Assembly (NCBI RefSeq): GCF_009711165.2
Contig: NZ_WMID02000015.1
Coordinates: 81,930 to 145,929, forward strand
DNA length: 64,000 nt
Source of the DNA: Flavobacterium sp. MC2016-06
GTDB lineage: Bacteria > Bacteroidota > Bacteroidia > Flavobacteriales > Flavobacteriaceae
Direction of reading: 5' to 3'
Positions within the stretch are counted from its first letter, which is position 1. Each line of letters opens with the position of its first letter. Below the pieces are notes generated by a model. The model worked only from the letters and a program-made list of their open reading frames with translations, was not told where the DNA came from and made no database searches. Below, piece by piece: positions 53,026-61,333 of the stretch. Made by a program: the position numbers and the translations under genes.

Positions 53026-53056
53026 AAAAGTCCTAATGAAAATTAGAACTTTTTTA
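53026..53056. terminator. Bidirectional-looking terminator with GAAA tetraloop
   Basis: AAAAAAGTCCTAAT-GAAA-ATTAGAACTTTTTT pairs with one mismatch and carries A and T tracts on both sides. It serves the convergent ppk and ALDH genes. Nearly the same stem-loop occurs at 30760. Confidence 0.8.
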
Positions 53057-53114
53057 ATTCGAACCTAACGGTTTAAAGGCTTGCTTATACTGCCTTTTTT
53101 TAGTCAAGTATGGA

Positions 53115-54434
53115 CTATTTTACTTGTAAAACAGATCGTTGGTGGCTAAAGTTTTCTAAACTGAATTTCCCATGATATTTACCCATTCCCGATGTGCCTA
53201 CGCCGCCAAATGGCAGGAAGTGAGAACCAACATGAATCAAAGTACTGTTAATCTCTGCATCTCCGCTGGTGGTATTAGCAATAATATTATCTGCAAACTT
53301 CTGGTCTTCAGAGAACACATATAAAGCTAAAGGTTTAGGACGACTGTTAATTTCATCCAATACAATGTTAATGTCTGTATAGGTTAAAATAGGAAGGATA
53401 GGTCCAAAAATTTCCTGTTGCATTACAGCATCATCCCAAGTTACATTATCCATTAGAGTTGCTTCAAAATGACGTGTTGTCAAGTCATATTTTCCACCAT
53501 ACACTACTTTTTCTGGAGCTGCATTTAAATAACCAGCAAGATTTTTCACTTGGTTTTCGCTTACAATTTTACCTATTTTCCCTAATGATTCATCGTTATA
53601 AGCGGTTTTTAAATAGCCTTTAAATTTTTCGATTAAAGTATCTTTTATAGATTCGTGCACATAAAGATAATCAGGCGCAACACAGGTTTGTCCGCAATTC
53701 ATCCATTTTCCTGCAGCAATACGTTGAACAGCTTTATCTAAATCGGCATCATTATGAACAATGGTTGGTGATTTTCCACCTAGTTCCAACGTTAATGGAA
53801 TTAGTTGTTCTGCCGCCGCCTTCATTACAATCTTTCCAACATTAGGACTTCCGGTAAAGAAAATATAGTCGAATGGCAGACTAAGTAAATACGTGTTTTC
53901 TTCAATAGCTCCCTGAATAACCGCTACATATTTTTCGTCGAATGATTTTTTAATAATGCTCTCTATTACAGCTGCTACGTGAGGCGTATTTTCAGATGGT
54001 TTTATTATCGCTGTATTTCCTGCCATTATTGCCCCAATTAAAGGACTAAAAGTCAATTGTATCGGATAGTTGAAAGGTCCTATTATGTAGTTTACACCGT
54101 AAGGCTCGTAAATTATTTTGCTTATAACTTCTGCTCCAGAAGAATGCGGTTTGGAAGTAACAAAAGTTGGTTTTACCCAATCTTCCATGTTTTCAAGCAT
54201 ATAATCCAACTCGTCTATTACAATTTTAATTTCTACATATTCTGCCTCTGCGCGGCTTTTACCCAAATCTATGTTTACAGCTTCGCAAATCGCATCTGTA
54301 TGAGATAGATATATTTCGCGAAAACGTTTTAACTGCTCTATTCGGAACTTTATATCTTTAGTTTGCTGGGTTTTAAAAAAAGCTTTTTGTTTTTCAAAAA
54401 CGGTTTTAATTTTTTGTTGTAGTTCGTTGTTCAT
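53115..54434 (-). CDS. Aldehyde dehydrogenase (ALDH3-like)
   Basis: 439 residues, the short length of the ALDH3 type. Motifs are NYPIQLTFSPLIGAIMAGNT, FFTGSPNVGK (cofactor loop), ELGGKSPTIVHNDAD with the general-base Glu, and the nucleophile Cys in MNCGQTCVAPDY. LPFGGVGTSGMGKYHGKFS lies near the end. It oxidises fatty or aromatic aldehydes with NAD(P). The ATG overlaps the stop of the OhrR-like gene (TAATGA), so translation is coupled. The link to a peroxide regulator suggests removal of aldehydes from lipid peroxidation. Confidence 0.92.
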   Translation of the reverse strand: MNNELQQKIKTVFEKQKAFFKTQQTKDIKFRIEQLKRFREIYLSHTDAICEAVNIDLGKSRAEAEYVEIKIVIDELDYMLENMEDWVKPTFVTSKPHSSGAEVISKIIYEPYGVNYIIGPFNYPIQLTFSPLIGAIMAGNTAIIKPSENTPHVAAVIESIIKKSFDEKYVAVIQGAIEENTYLLSLPFDYIFFTGSPNVGKIVMKAAAEQLIPLTLELGGKSPTIVHNDADLDKAVQRIAAGKWMNCGQTCVAPDYLYVHESIKDTLIEKFKGYLKTAYNDESLGKIGKIVSENQVKNLAGYLNAAPEKVVYGGKYDLTTRHFEATLMDNVTWDDAVMQQEIFGPILPILTYTDINIVLDEINSRPKPLALYVFSEDQKFADNIIANTTSGDAEINSTLIHVGSHFLPFGGVGTSGMGKYHGKFSLENFSHQRSVLQVK

Positions 54435-54868
54435 TATTCTTTTTTTTGTGCACGCTCAACCACTTTGTCAGACATTGCTTTAAGCTGTTGTAAATCTTCT
54501 AAATCAAGATTTAAGGCTTTTAATATCTGCATCGGTACAGAAGAAGCTTTTTCTCTTAAGTTTTCTCCTTCTTCGGTAAGAGCTATTAGTACAACACGTT
54601 CATCTGCTTTACTGCGTGTACGAGTTAATAATTTTTTGCCTTCAAGGCGTTTTAGTAATGGTGTAACCGTTCCAGTATCCAGATTAAGTTTTTCGCCCAG
54701 CTGGTTAACGGTTTGTTGTCCGTTTTCCCAAAGTGCCATCATGGTTATGTATTGTGGATAGGTTAAATCAATAGCCTCTAAAATCGGACGGTATTGCTGC
54801 ATAATTTCGCGGTGCAATACATACACCGAAAAGCATAATTGTTTGTCTAATTTCAAAAAGTCTTCCAT
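54434..54868 (-). CDS. ohrR: MarR-family regulator, OhrR type (organic peroxide sensor)
   Basis: 144 residues. The N-terminus KLDKQLCFSVYVLHREI carries Cys12 at the position of the reactive cysteine of OhrR, followed by LTYPQYITMMALWE, also typical of OhrR. The winged helix is QTVNQLGEKLNLDTGTVTPL with wing RTRSKADERVV. Oxidation of the Cys by organic peroxide would release it from DNA. A perfect 28-bp palindrome lies 18 bp upstream of its start, which suggests autoregulation. It is the third gene of the row ohr-nitroreductase-ohrR-aldh. Confidence 0.85.
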   Translation of the reverse strand: MEDFLKLDKQLCFSVYVLHREIMQQYRPILEAIDLTYPQYITMMALWENGQQTVNQLGEKLNLDTGTVTPLLKRLEGKKLLTRTRSKADERVVLIALTEEGENLREKASSVPMQILKALNLDLEDLQQLKAMSDKVVERAQKKE

Positions 54869-54885
54869 TGTTAAGATTTTTAAAA

Positions 54886-54913
54886 TTACAGCTGTATAAT
54901 TATACAGCTGTAA
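54886..54913. promoter_or_regulatory. Perfect 28-bp palindrome, likely OhrR operator at ohrR
   Basis: TTACAGCTGTATAA and its exact reverse complement abut with no spacer, in the 91-bp gap between the nitroreductase stop and the ohrR ATG. It has no following T-run. The TACAnnTGTA-like halves resemble OhrR/MarR sites. Confidence 0.65.
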
Positions 54914-54959
54914 AGAGTTTATTTTTATTAAAGGGAATAAAAATTTTTATCTCAAGGTT

Positions 54960-55595
54960 TTATTTGTATTCAATTACAAATTCGTCCGTAGGTATTCTTA
55001 CTTTTTTCATTGCTCCAATCCAGTCACGGGAAGCATCGGCAACGCCTACATACATAAGCGAAACGCTTTTAAGGCCTAGATTGTCCAGCTGAAGAACTTT
55101 GTCTATAACCGCATTATCAAAACCTTCTACAGGCGTAGTGTCTATTTTTAATTCTGCAGCTTGAGCCAGTGCAAGACCAAGTGCAATATAAGTTTGACGT
55201 GAGGTGTGCGCAAAGTTTTTTTCTGCTTCTTCGGCTAAATAAATAGATTTTATTTTGTCTGTATAGCTCTCAAAACGGCCGCGTGGCAATCCTCTTTCAT
55301 CTGTAGTAAAATCGTAAACTTTATCAATACGTTCTTCAGTGTATCGGTTCCAAGCAGCAAAAATTATAATGTGTGAAGCTTCTCTCATGCACTCCGGATT
55401 TAATGATCCTTCAGACAATTGATCTTTAATATCCTGATTTTCTATTACAAGAACTTTAAAAGGTTGTAATCCAGATGAAGTTGGCGCTAAACGTGCTGCT
55501 TCAACAATTTTATCGATGTCTTCTTGTTTTACTTTTTTAGCAGCATCGTATGCTTTTACAGCGTGTCTCCAGTTTAAATCTTCTATTAATGCCAT
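54960..55595 (-). CDS. NAD(P)H-dependent nitroreductase (NfsB-like, FMN)
   Basis: 211 residues, the usual length for NfsB-type enzymes. Motifs are NWRHAVKAYDAAKKV near the N-terminus, RLAPTSSGLQPFKVLVI (FMN phosphate region) and a C-terminal GVADASRDWIGAMKKVRI. It reduces quinones, nitro compounds or unsaturated aldehydes and works as a dimer. It starts 16 bp after the Ohr stop, so they share a transcript and are likely induced together by organic peroxides. Confidence 0.9.
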   Translation of the reverse strand: MALIEDLNWRHAVKAYDAAKKVKQEDIDKIVEAARLAPTSSGLQPFKVLVIENQDIKDQLSEGSLNPECMREASHIIIFAAWNRYTEERIDKVYDFTTDERGLPRGRFESYTDKIKSIYLAEEAEKNFAHTSRQTYIALGLALAQAAELKIDTTPVEGFDNAVIDKVLQLDNLGLKSVSLMYVGVADASRDWIGAMKKVRIPTDEFVIEYK

Positions 55596-55611
55596 TTTAT
55601 TTCTTTGTTTT

Positions 55612-56034
55612 TTAGCTGTTAGAAACAGTTAGTTTAACTTCCATATTACCACGCGTAGCGTTAGAATAAGGACAAATTTGGTGTGCTTTTTCTATAAGTG
55701 ATTGCGCTTCTTCTAAAGTTACACCTGGAATATTAGCATGTAATTCAGCTGCTAATCCAAAGCCGCCATTCTCCAGTTGTCCGATACTTACATTTGCAGT
55801 TACAGTAGTTTCTCCAGTTTCGATTTTACCTTGTTTAATAATTAAATTTAAAGCACTGTCAAAACAAGCTGAATAACCCGCTGCAAATAACATTTCTGGA
55901 TTGGCATAATCATCATTAGCACCTCCAAGACCTTTAGGCATTCTTACTTCTAAATCTAGTACGCCGTTATCACTTTTTACGTTTCCGTTTCTTCCTCCTT
56001 TGGCTGTAGCGCCAATAGTATATAATGTTTTCAT
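55612..56034 (-). CDS. ohr: Organic hydroperoxide resistance protein (Ohr, OsmC family)
   Basis: The ATG at 56034 (MKTLYTIGATAKGGRNG) is chosen; a start 72 bp upstream would run through the palindrome at 56070 and has no family similarity. 140 residues. The two redox cysteines are C57 (AGYSACFDSALN) and C121 (HQICPYSNATRGN), the Ohr signatures. It reduces organic hydroperoxides with a dithiol cofactor. It is the first gene of the four-gene detoxification row. Confidence 0.92.
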   Translation of the reverse strand: MKTLYTIGATAKGGRNGNVKSDNGVLDLEVRMPKGLGGANDDYANPEMLFAAGYSACFDSALNLIIKQGKIETGETTVTANVSIGQLENGGFGLAAELHANIPGVTLEEAQSLIEKAHQICPYSNATRGNMEVKLTVSNS

Positions 56035-56069
56035 TGTTTGTTGATTTAATACTGCAAATGTATTGCGAA

Positions 56070-56095
56070 AAATTATATTGTGCACAATATAATTT
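56070..56095. promoter_or_regulatory. Perfect 26-bp palindrome upstream of ohr, likely OhrR operator
   Basis: AAATTATATTGTG is followed directly by its reverse complement, 36 bp before the ohr ATG, where a repressor would block the promoter. The TATTGTnnACAATA core is close to known OhrR sites. It differs in sequence from the palindrome at 54886 but shares the dyad form. Confidence 0.65.
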
Positions 56096-56175
56096 GGATT
56101 TAACATTTTTTTAATTCAAAGTGCTTCATTATCATCTTCTTTTCAGAGACTTTAGAATACTTAAATTAAAGGATT

Positions 56176-57663
56176 TTATAAAATAATGTTTTCAAGAGAT
56201 TTTTTTAAAAGTGTAACCGCATTTTCCATTTCTTCTTTTTCCAAATGTCCAAAACCCAAACGTGTCGCGGTAACATCTTTAGTTTGGTATAAAATAGTTT
56301 TTGGCAGAAATAAACCATTTGCTTCACATTCTTTTTGAAATTGAATAAGATTAAATTGATCCAGCCATTCTACCCAAATTGCTAAACCTCTCGATGGAAT
56401 TTTAAATTGAATTTTATCTTTCAAATTTTCATTTAAAAGCGAAACAAAATAGTCCCTGCGCTCTTTGTAGATCTTTTTATTTTTTTTAGAAAGACGATGC
56501 GCTTCACCTTCGGTAATCCATTCCGTTAAAACTTGTTCTTTCAATACATCGATTCCCGGTTCAAGAATGTTTTGATGTTTTTCTAATTCTGCAATAAATG
56601 GAGCAGGAGCAGCCACAAAACCATAACCAAATCCCGAGGGAAGCGATTTTCCAAAAGAACCAATATATACTACTTTTTGATTGGAATCAAAAGCCGCCAA
56701 TGGCAAAACGGGATTGTTATCATAATGAAAATCAAAATCATAATCATCTTCCAGAATAATAAAATCATATTGATTGGCCAAGTCAAGCACTTCCATTCTT
56801 TTTTTTGCGCTAAGCGAAATAGTAGTTGGATAATGATAATTGGATGTAAGATATAAAACTCTAATTTTTGTGGTGTCGCAAATCTCTTTTAAGCGTTTGG
56901 TATCAATTCCGTTTTCATCAACAGGAATCGAAATAATCTGCGCTCCAGTATTGGTCAAAGTCATATTAGACATATAATAACCTGGAGAAGCTACAACAAC
57001 TTTGTCGCCCGGAGCGATAAGAACTTTGGTAACCAGATATAAACTAATTTCATGACAGCTGGTCGTTAAAAGATTAGAAGTCGCAATTCTAATGCCTCGT
57101 GTAAGATTGAGATAATTAGAAAAATGAGTTTTAAAATAAGAATGCGAAAGAACCTGAATCTTTTCGTAAGTTTTGGATGTTTTTTGTCTTTTTAATTTAG
57201 AAACATAAAGTCTAGCCAAAACATCTGTTTGTACCAATCGTAAATCGGGCATTCCGTCATTAAACTGATACGGGAGACTGCTCGTTTCTGTTGGATTTTC
57301 TAGTATTGTAGAATGTTGAAAAGTAAAACCAACTGCTGTTTCAGATGTGTTTTTTTCTTTCGAAATAGGAAATGCAGTTTCTTTTTTTTGCTGCTGCTGT
57401 GATAAAATAAAAGTTCCTTTATTAGGAAGCGTTTCAATCCAGCCTTGCGATTCTAAATCCTGAAAAGCTTTAATAAGTGTATTTCTATTTACAGCTAGAA
57501 CTTTGCATAATATTCGAGTGCCCGGAAGTTTTGTTCCTTCGGGAAGAAAGCCTGTTTGTATAGCTTTAATAAATTCAAAAACAATCTGTAAATAAATCGC
57601 AGTGCTTTCTTCTGGCTTAAGTAGAATAAAGCTTTTAAAAGGAATTTCAACCGGACTATTCAT
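56176..57663 (-). CDS. MocR/PdxR-type GntR regulator with aminotransferase-like domain
   Basis: 495 residues. An N-terminal GntR winged helix (about 18-85: GFLPEGTKLPGTRILCKVLA, LIKAFQDLESQGWIETLPNK) is joined by a linker to a fold-type I aminotransferase domain. The PLP lysine is in YIGSFGKSLPSGFGYGF, and the Asp of LEDDYDFDFHYDN and Tyr of SPGYYMSN complete the cofactor site. Such regulators bind PLP and often activate vitamin B6, GABA or taurine genes. It is divergent from a TonB-dependent receptor across 68 bp and probably controls it. Confidence 0.92.
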   Translation of the reverse strand: MNSPVEIPFKSFILLKPEESTAIYLQIVFEFIKAIQTGFLPEGTKLPGTRILCKVLAVNRNTLIKAFQDLESQGWIETLPNKGTFILSQQQQKKETAFPISKEKNTSETAVGFTFQHSTILENPTETSSLPYQFNDGMPDLRLVQTDVLARLYVSKLKRQKTSKTYEKIQVLSHSYFKTHFSNYLNLTRGIRIATSNLLTTSCHEISLYLVTKVLIAPGDKVVVASPGYYMSNMTLTNTGAQIISIPVDENGIDTKRLKEICDTTKIRVLYLTSNYHYPTTISLSAKKRMEVLDLANQYDFIILEDDYDFDFHYDNNPVLPLAAFDSNQKVVYIGSFGKSLPSGFGYGFVAAPAPFIAELEKHQNILEPGIDVLKEQVLTEWITEGEAHRLSKKNKKIYKERRDYFVSLLNENLKDKIQFKIPSRGLAIWVEWLDQFNLIQFQKECEANGLFLPKTILYQTKDVTATRLGFGHLEKEEMENAVTLLKKSLENIIL

Positions 57664-57675
57664 AATTATAAAACT

Positions 57676-57702
57676 GGTATACTTTATTGGTACGGCAAGG
57701 TA
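57676..57702. promoter_or_regulatory. Three GGTA direct repeats in the MocR-receptor spacer
   Basis: GGTA occurs at 57676, 57689 and 57699 (GGTAT, GGTAC, GGTAC), spaced 13 and 10 bp, directly upstream of the -7 element TACTTTTG at 57704-57711 of the receptor gene. Direct repeats of this sort are usual for MocR activators. Confidence 0.45.
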
Positions 57703-57703
57703 C

Positions 57704-57711
57704 TACTTTTG
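57704..57711 (+). promoter_or_regulatory. -7 element TACTTTTG of the TonB receptor gene
   Basis: Matches TAnnTTTG and lies 20 bp before the receptor ATG. A TTG at 57687-57689 is closer than the ideal spacing, consistent with activator dependence. Confidence 0.5.
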
Positions 57712-57731
57712 CAAAAAAATAAATAACCAAA

Positions 57732-59594
57732 ATGAAAAAAATCTACTTTGCTGTCTTAGCATTAGTTTGTTCTAATTTTTATGCTCAGACAAAAAAAGAT
57801 TCCATTACCCAAATGGACGAAGTAATAATTAATGAAAACCGTTTTAGTACGCCGATTTCTAAACAAAACAGAAATATATATGTTATTACAAGCGAAACGA
57901 TAAAAAAACTGCCGGGAAGAACACTTCAAGAAGTTTTGCAATATGCCAATGGAGTAGATATTAGACAAAGAGGGCCATTTGGTACGCAAGCAGATATTAG
58001 TATAGATGGTGGAAGTTTTGAGCAGACTGTTGTTCTTTTGAATGGTGCAAAAGTAATCGATTCTCAAACGGCTCATAATATGCTGAATCTGCCTCTTCCG
58101 GTTGAGGTAATCGAGAGAATTGAAATAGTCCGCGGGCCAGCAGCGAGAATTTTTGGAATTAATAGTTTAACAGGAGCGATTAATATCATCACCAAAAAAC
58201 CAACCGATTCTGGATTTTTAGTAAGTACATATGCAGGTTCTAATTTCGAAAAAGATACTCAAGATACCGGCGATACATTTTATGGAACCGGTGTTCAGGC
58301 TGGAGCTGTTTTAGGAAAAGAAAAACAACAGCATTTGATTTTTGCATCGCACGATAAAAGCAACGGATATCGCTACAATACTGCTTTTGAAAACAATAAA
58401 ATTTTCTATCAGGGAAATGTTCAAATCAATGATTCTAACGAAATTTTAGCCTCTGCAGGTTACATCAATAACGGTTTTGGAGCAAACGGATTTTATGCAG
58501 CGCCTACAGATTTAAATGCTACAGAAATTGTACAAACTACTTTTGCCAATATTCAATCGAAACATGCCATTACAGAAAATTGGAAAATAATGCCAAGAGT
58601 AACTTACAGATATAATTATGATGATTATCGTTATTTGGGTAATTCTAATTTAACTGTTGGAAGAAGCCAGCATTATACCAATTCTATTGCAGGAGAATTA
58701 AATTCTACCGTTAAATTATCAAAAGGCGAAATTGGTTTTGGAGCAGAATTTAGAAATGAAAAAATTCATTCGTCTAATATTGGTGATCACGATCGTGAAA
58801 ATGTGGGACTTTATGCGGAATACAGAACGAGTTTTTCTGAAAAATTTGATGTAAATATTGGAGCTTACGGGAATTACAATTCCGATTACAAATGGCAGGT
58901 TTACCCAGGTATTGATGCGAGTTATGCGGTTACAAATGATTTTAAAATTATTGGAAATATTGGAACAAGTCAGAGACTGCCATCGTTTACAGATTTGTAT
59001 TTGAAACAAACTGGAAATATCGGAAATACTAATTTAGAGACAGAAGATGCTTTTCAAAGTGAAATTGGATTTAAATACAACAAAAAAGCATTGAGTTTTA
59101 ACGCAAATTATTTCTTTAGAAAAATTGACAATTATATTGATTGGATGCGTAATGCCACAACGCAGCCTTGGCAAAGTCAAAATACTGGAGATTTAAAAAC
59201 AAACGGAATTAACCTGCGAGGAAATTATAGATTTGATTTTTCTAAAGATTCTAAATGGAATATTCTTTTGGCTTACACATACTTAGATTCAGATTTTAAA
59301 AATCAGCGTACAGAAATATATTCAAAATATCTTATTTCTTCATTAAAACACCAGATCACCAATACAATAGATTATCAGTACAGAAATTTTTCAGTTTTGT
59401 TTGCAACACGTTTCAACGAAAGAATTACTGGACCTTCTTACTGGGTTAATGATTTTAGAGTAAGTCAATCCATCAAAAAGTTTACGATCTTTTTAGATGC
59501 TCAAAATATATTTAATGCAACGTATTATGAAGTAGGAGCAGTTCCTCTGCCTTCGAGATGGTTTACTTTGGGAGCGAAAATTGTGACTTTTTAA
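57732..59594 (+). CDS. TonB-dependent outer membrane receptor (small, BtuB-like)
   Basis: 620 residues with signal peptide (MKKIYFAVLALVCSNFYAQ). The TonB box is near DEVIINENRFSTPIS, the plug continues with LPGRTLQEVLQYANGVDIRQ and ends with IEIVRGPAARIFGINSLTGA, and the barrel ends in an aromatic residue (LGAKIVTF). The short length and absence of STN or carboxypeptidase-like domains set it apart from the SusC proteins here. Vitamins, haem or metal chelates are typical ligands. The divergent PLP-binding regulator suggests a vitamin B6-type or amine compound, as an inference only. Confidence 0.92.
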   Translation: MKKIYFAVLALVCSNFYAQTKKDSITQMDEVIINENRFSTPISKQNRNIYVITSETIKKLPGRTLQEVLQYANGVDIRQRGPFGTQADISIDGGSFEQTVVLLNGAKVIDSQTAHNMLNLPLPVEVIERIEIVRGPAARIFGINSLTGAINIITKKPTDSGFLVSTYAGSNFEKDTQDTGDTFYGTGVQAGAVLGKEKQQHLIFASHDKSNGYRYNTAFENNKIFYQGNVQINDSNEILASAGYINNGFGANGFYAAPTDLNATEIVQTTFANIQSKHAITENWKIMPRVTYRYNYDDYRYLGNSNLTVGRSQHYTNSIAGELNSTVKLSKGEIGFGAEFRNEKIHSSNIGDHDRENVGLYAEYRTSFSEKFDVNIGAYGNYNSDYKWQVYPGIDASYAVTNDFKIIGNIGTSQRLPSFTDLYLKQTGNIGNTNLETEDAFQSEIGFKYNKKALSFNANYFFRKIDNYIDWMRNATTQPWQSQNTGDLKTNGINLRGNYRFDFSKDSKWNILLAYTYLDSDFKNQRTEIYSKYLISSLKHQITNTIDYQYRNFSVLFATRFNERITGPSYWVNDFRVSQSIKKFTIFLDAQNIFNATYYEVGAVPLPSRWFTLGAKIVTF

Positions 59595-59648
59595 AAAAAG
59601 TTTTTAAAGATGAATCGTCTTAAAATAGGTTGACAAATTAATATCTAT

Positions 59649-59680
59649 ATCCCGATTGCAAATTGTAATCGGGATTTTGA
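59649..59680 (+). terminator. Terminator after the TonB receptor gene
   Basis: ATCCCGATT and AATCGGGAT pair perfectly around nine bases, followed by a T-rich tail. It is 55 bp past the receptor stop. The rest of 59681-59928 shows no gene. Confidence 0.8.
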
Positions 59681-59928
59681 TTTTTAAGCAGCTGTTTCAC
59701 ATTTATTTCTGCTTAAAACAATAAATAATAAGTGCAGATCAAAGTTTTCAATCTGCAAAAAGAACCCTAATTGAAATTGATTTTATTCACACTTTGAGAG
59801 AGAATAAAATGGTCAAGCCAAGAATATCTCCGTTTAAAACAATTTATTAAATGGGTTGTATAATTTGAAACCTTCTGATTTTATAGAACAGATACTATAG
59901 AGTCTGAGTTAGTTATTTTGCGAAAATT

Positions 59929-60288
59929 TTATAAAGCTGGATCAGATAAAGTATAACTGCTGATTACAACTTTCCTGTGTTTTTGTCCCCAAGCAACAAT
60001 CTCTATAATTAATGGCCCTAATGTTTTTCCGTGTTCCGTAAGACTATAAACAACAGACAACGCACTTGAAGTTTCTACTTCACGACTGATTAATTTATTC
60101 ATTTCTAAATATTTCAATTCTTTAGTTAATGTTTTTGGCGTTATACTTCCTAGGTCTCTTTTAAGCTCATTAAATCGTTTCTCCTTGTCACAAAGGCTTG
60201 CTAAAATTGCACCACGCCAACGACCGCCAATAACATCTAATACATCTTGAACGTCTCTTGCGTGAATTTGCTTTTGTTTATTTTTCAT
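59929..60288 (-). CDS. HxlR-family transcriptional regulator
   Basis: 119 residues, a single winged-helix domain: VLDVIGGRWRGAILASLCDK, RFNELKRDLGSITPKTLTKE, and the wing YSLTEHGKTLGPLI. HxlR proteins often regulate a divergent oxidoreductase gene and react to electrophiles or redox changes, though the cysteine used by some members is not at the N-terminus here. It is divergent from the reductase gene across 109 bp containing two similar operator-like sites. Confidence 0.92.
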   Translation of the reverse strand: MKNKQKQIHARDVQDVLDVIGGRWRGAILASLCDKEKRFNELKRDLGSITPKTLTKELKYLEMNKLISREVETSSALSVVYSLTEHGKTLGPLIIEIVAWGQKHRKVVISSYTLSDPAL

Positions 60289-60304
60289 TTTTTTTCCTAA
60301 TGCA

Positions 60305-60356
60305 GTATCCTAAAAGATATCGGTATTTTTGACAAATGTAGTATATTTTAGATACC
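60305..60356. promoter_or_regulatory. Pair of GTATC-type operator candidates between hxlR and the reductase gene
   Basis: GTATCCTAAAAGATA at 60305-60319 and, on the other strand, GGTATCTAAAATATAC (60341-60356) share GTATC-(C/T)TAAAA. The second lies just before the TACCTTTG -7 element at 60364-60371 of the reductase gene. Confidence 0.5.
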
Positions 60357-60397
60357 ACATATATACCTTTGTATTATAATTTTAAAACATAATAAAA

Positions 60398-61036
60398 ATG
60401 AACATAACAATTATAGGAGCTTCAGCTGGTGTTGGACTTGAAACCGTTAAAAGAGCATTAGATCGAAATCATATTGTGACAACACTTTCGCGCTCTGAAA
60501 TAAATCTTCCAAGTAATAAAAACTTGAAAATTTTAAAAGGCAGTGCAACAAACAAATCCGATTTAAAGATTGCTATAGAGAATGCTGATGCTGTTATTGT
60601 AGCTTTAGGTACAGGAACAAGTTTTAAAGCAACAACCCTGTTTTCAGAATCTGCTAGGTTATTGTCAGAGTTGCAAATAGAAACCAATAATACTGTTCCG
60701 TTTATTGTATTAACTGGTTTTGGAGCTGGCGAAAGCCGTCAGTATTTATCATCACTTTTACAAAAAATATTTTTCAAATTATTTCTTGATAAGGAAGTTT
60801 ATAAGGATAAAAATAAAATGGAAGAAATTATTAGCAATTCGAAAATGAATTGGGAAATAGTAAGAGCTGGAACGTTGGAGAATAAGCCTTTAACTGAAAA
60901 GTACAAAGTAGAGACTACATTATATAAAGGTATTAAGATAGGTGAAATCAACCGAGCAGATGTTGCAGATTTTATGGTTAAACAAGCAGAAAATCCTACC
61001 GAGTTAAAAAAATATGTTTCTATTTCAAATAAATAA
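60398..61036 (+). CDS. NAD(P)H-binding atypical short-chain dehydrogenase (NmrA/YwnB-like)
   Basis: 212 residues. The N-terminal MNITIIGASAGVGLETVKRA is the GxxGxxG-type Rossmann loop of atypical SDRs, followed by TTLSRSE, where Arg suggests NADP. ADAVIVALGTGTS and PFIVLTGFGAGESRQYL are typical of this group. No YxxxK catalytic pair of classical SDRs is clear, so it may be a flavin-reductase-like or redox-sensing enzyme. It is paired divergently with the HxlR regulator. Confidence 0.85.
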   Translation: MNITIIGASAGVGLETVKRALDRNHIVTTLSRSEINLPSNKNLKILKGSATNKSDLKIAIENADAVIVALGTGTSFKATTLFSESARLLSELQIETNNTVPFIVLTGFGAGESRQYLSSLLQKIFFKLFLDKEVYKDKNKMEEIISNSKMNWEIVRAGTLENKPLTEKYKVETTLYKGIKIGEINRADVADFMVKQAENPTELKKYVSISNK

Positions 61037-61333
61037 AGTAAAACTGAATTAAGGTTTTGATGCATCTGTAAATAACTTTTACTTTTATGGATGCAATATT
61101 TATGATTTGCAATCTGTGCCTAAAAGAGAATCGATAAAAGTGAATATGACAAAAAAAGCCAAGATTTCTCTGGAGCTTTTTACTTACTAGCGAGAAGCAT
61201 TTTAATAAAAATTTTAGAATTAAAATCTGAATTCGTATATTGTTCTGCTAAAATAACTATGCTAATCATATACATTTTAAAATAGCTGTCTTCAAAGGTT
61301 TTTCAGTTCATTTTAATAGAAATAATCTAGATT

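Noticed and set aside
56035..56106. Upstream ATG for Ohr
   Set aside because: The extension is encoded by the palindromic operator; Ohr proteins start as at 56034.
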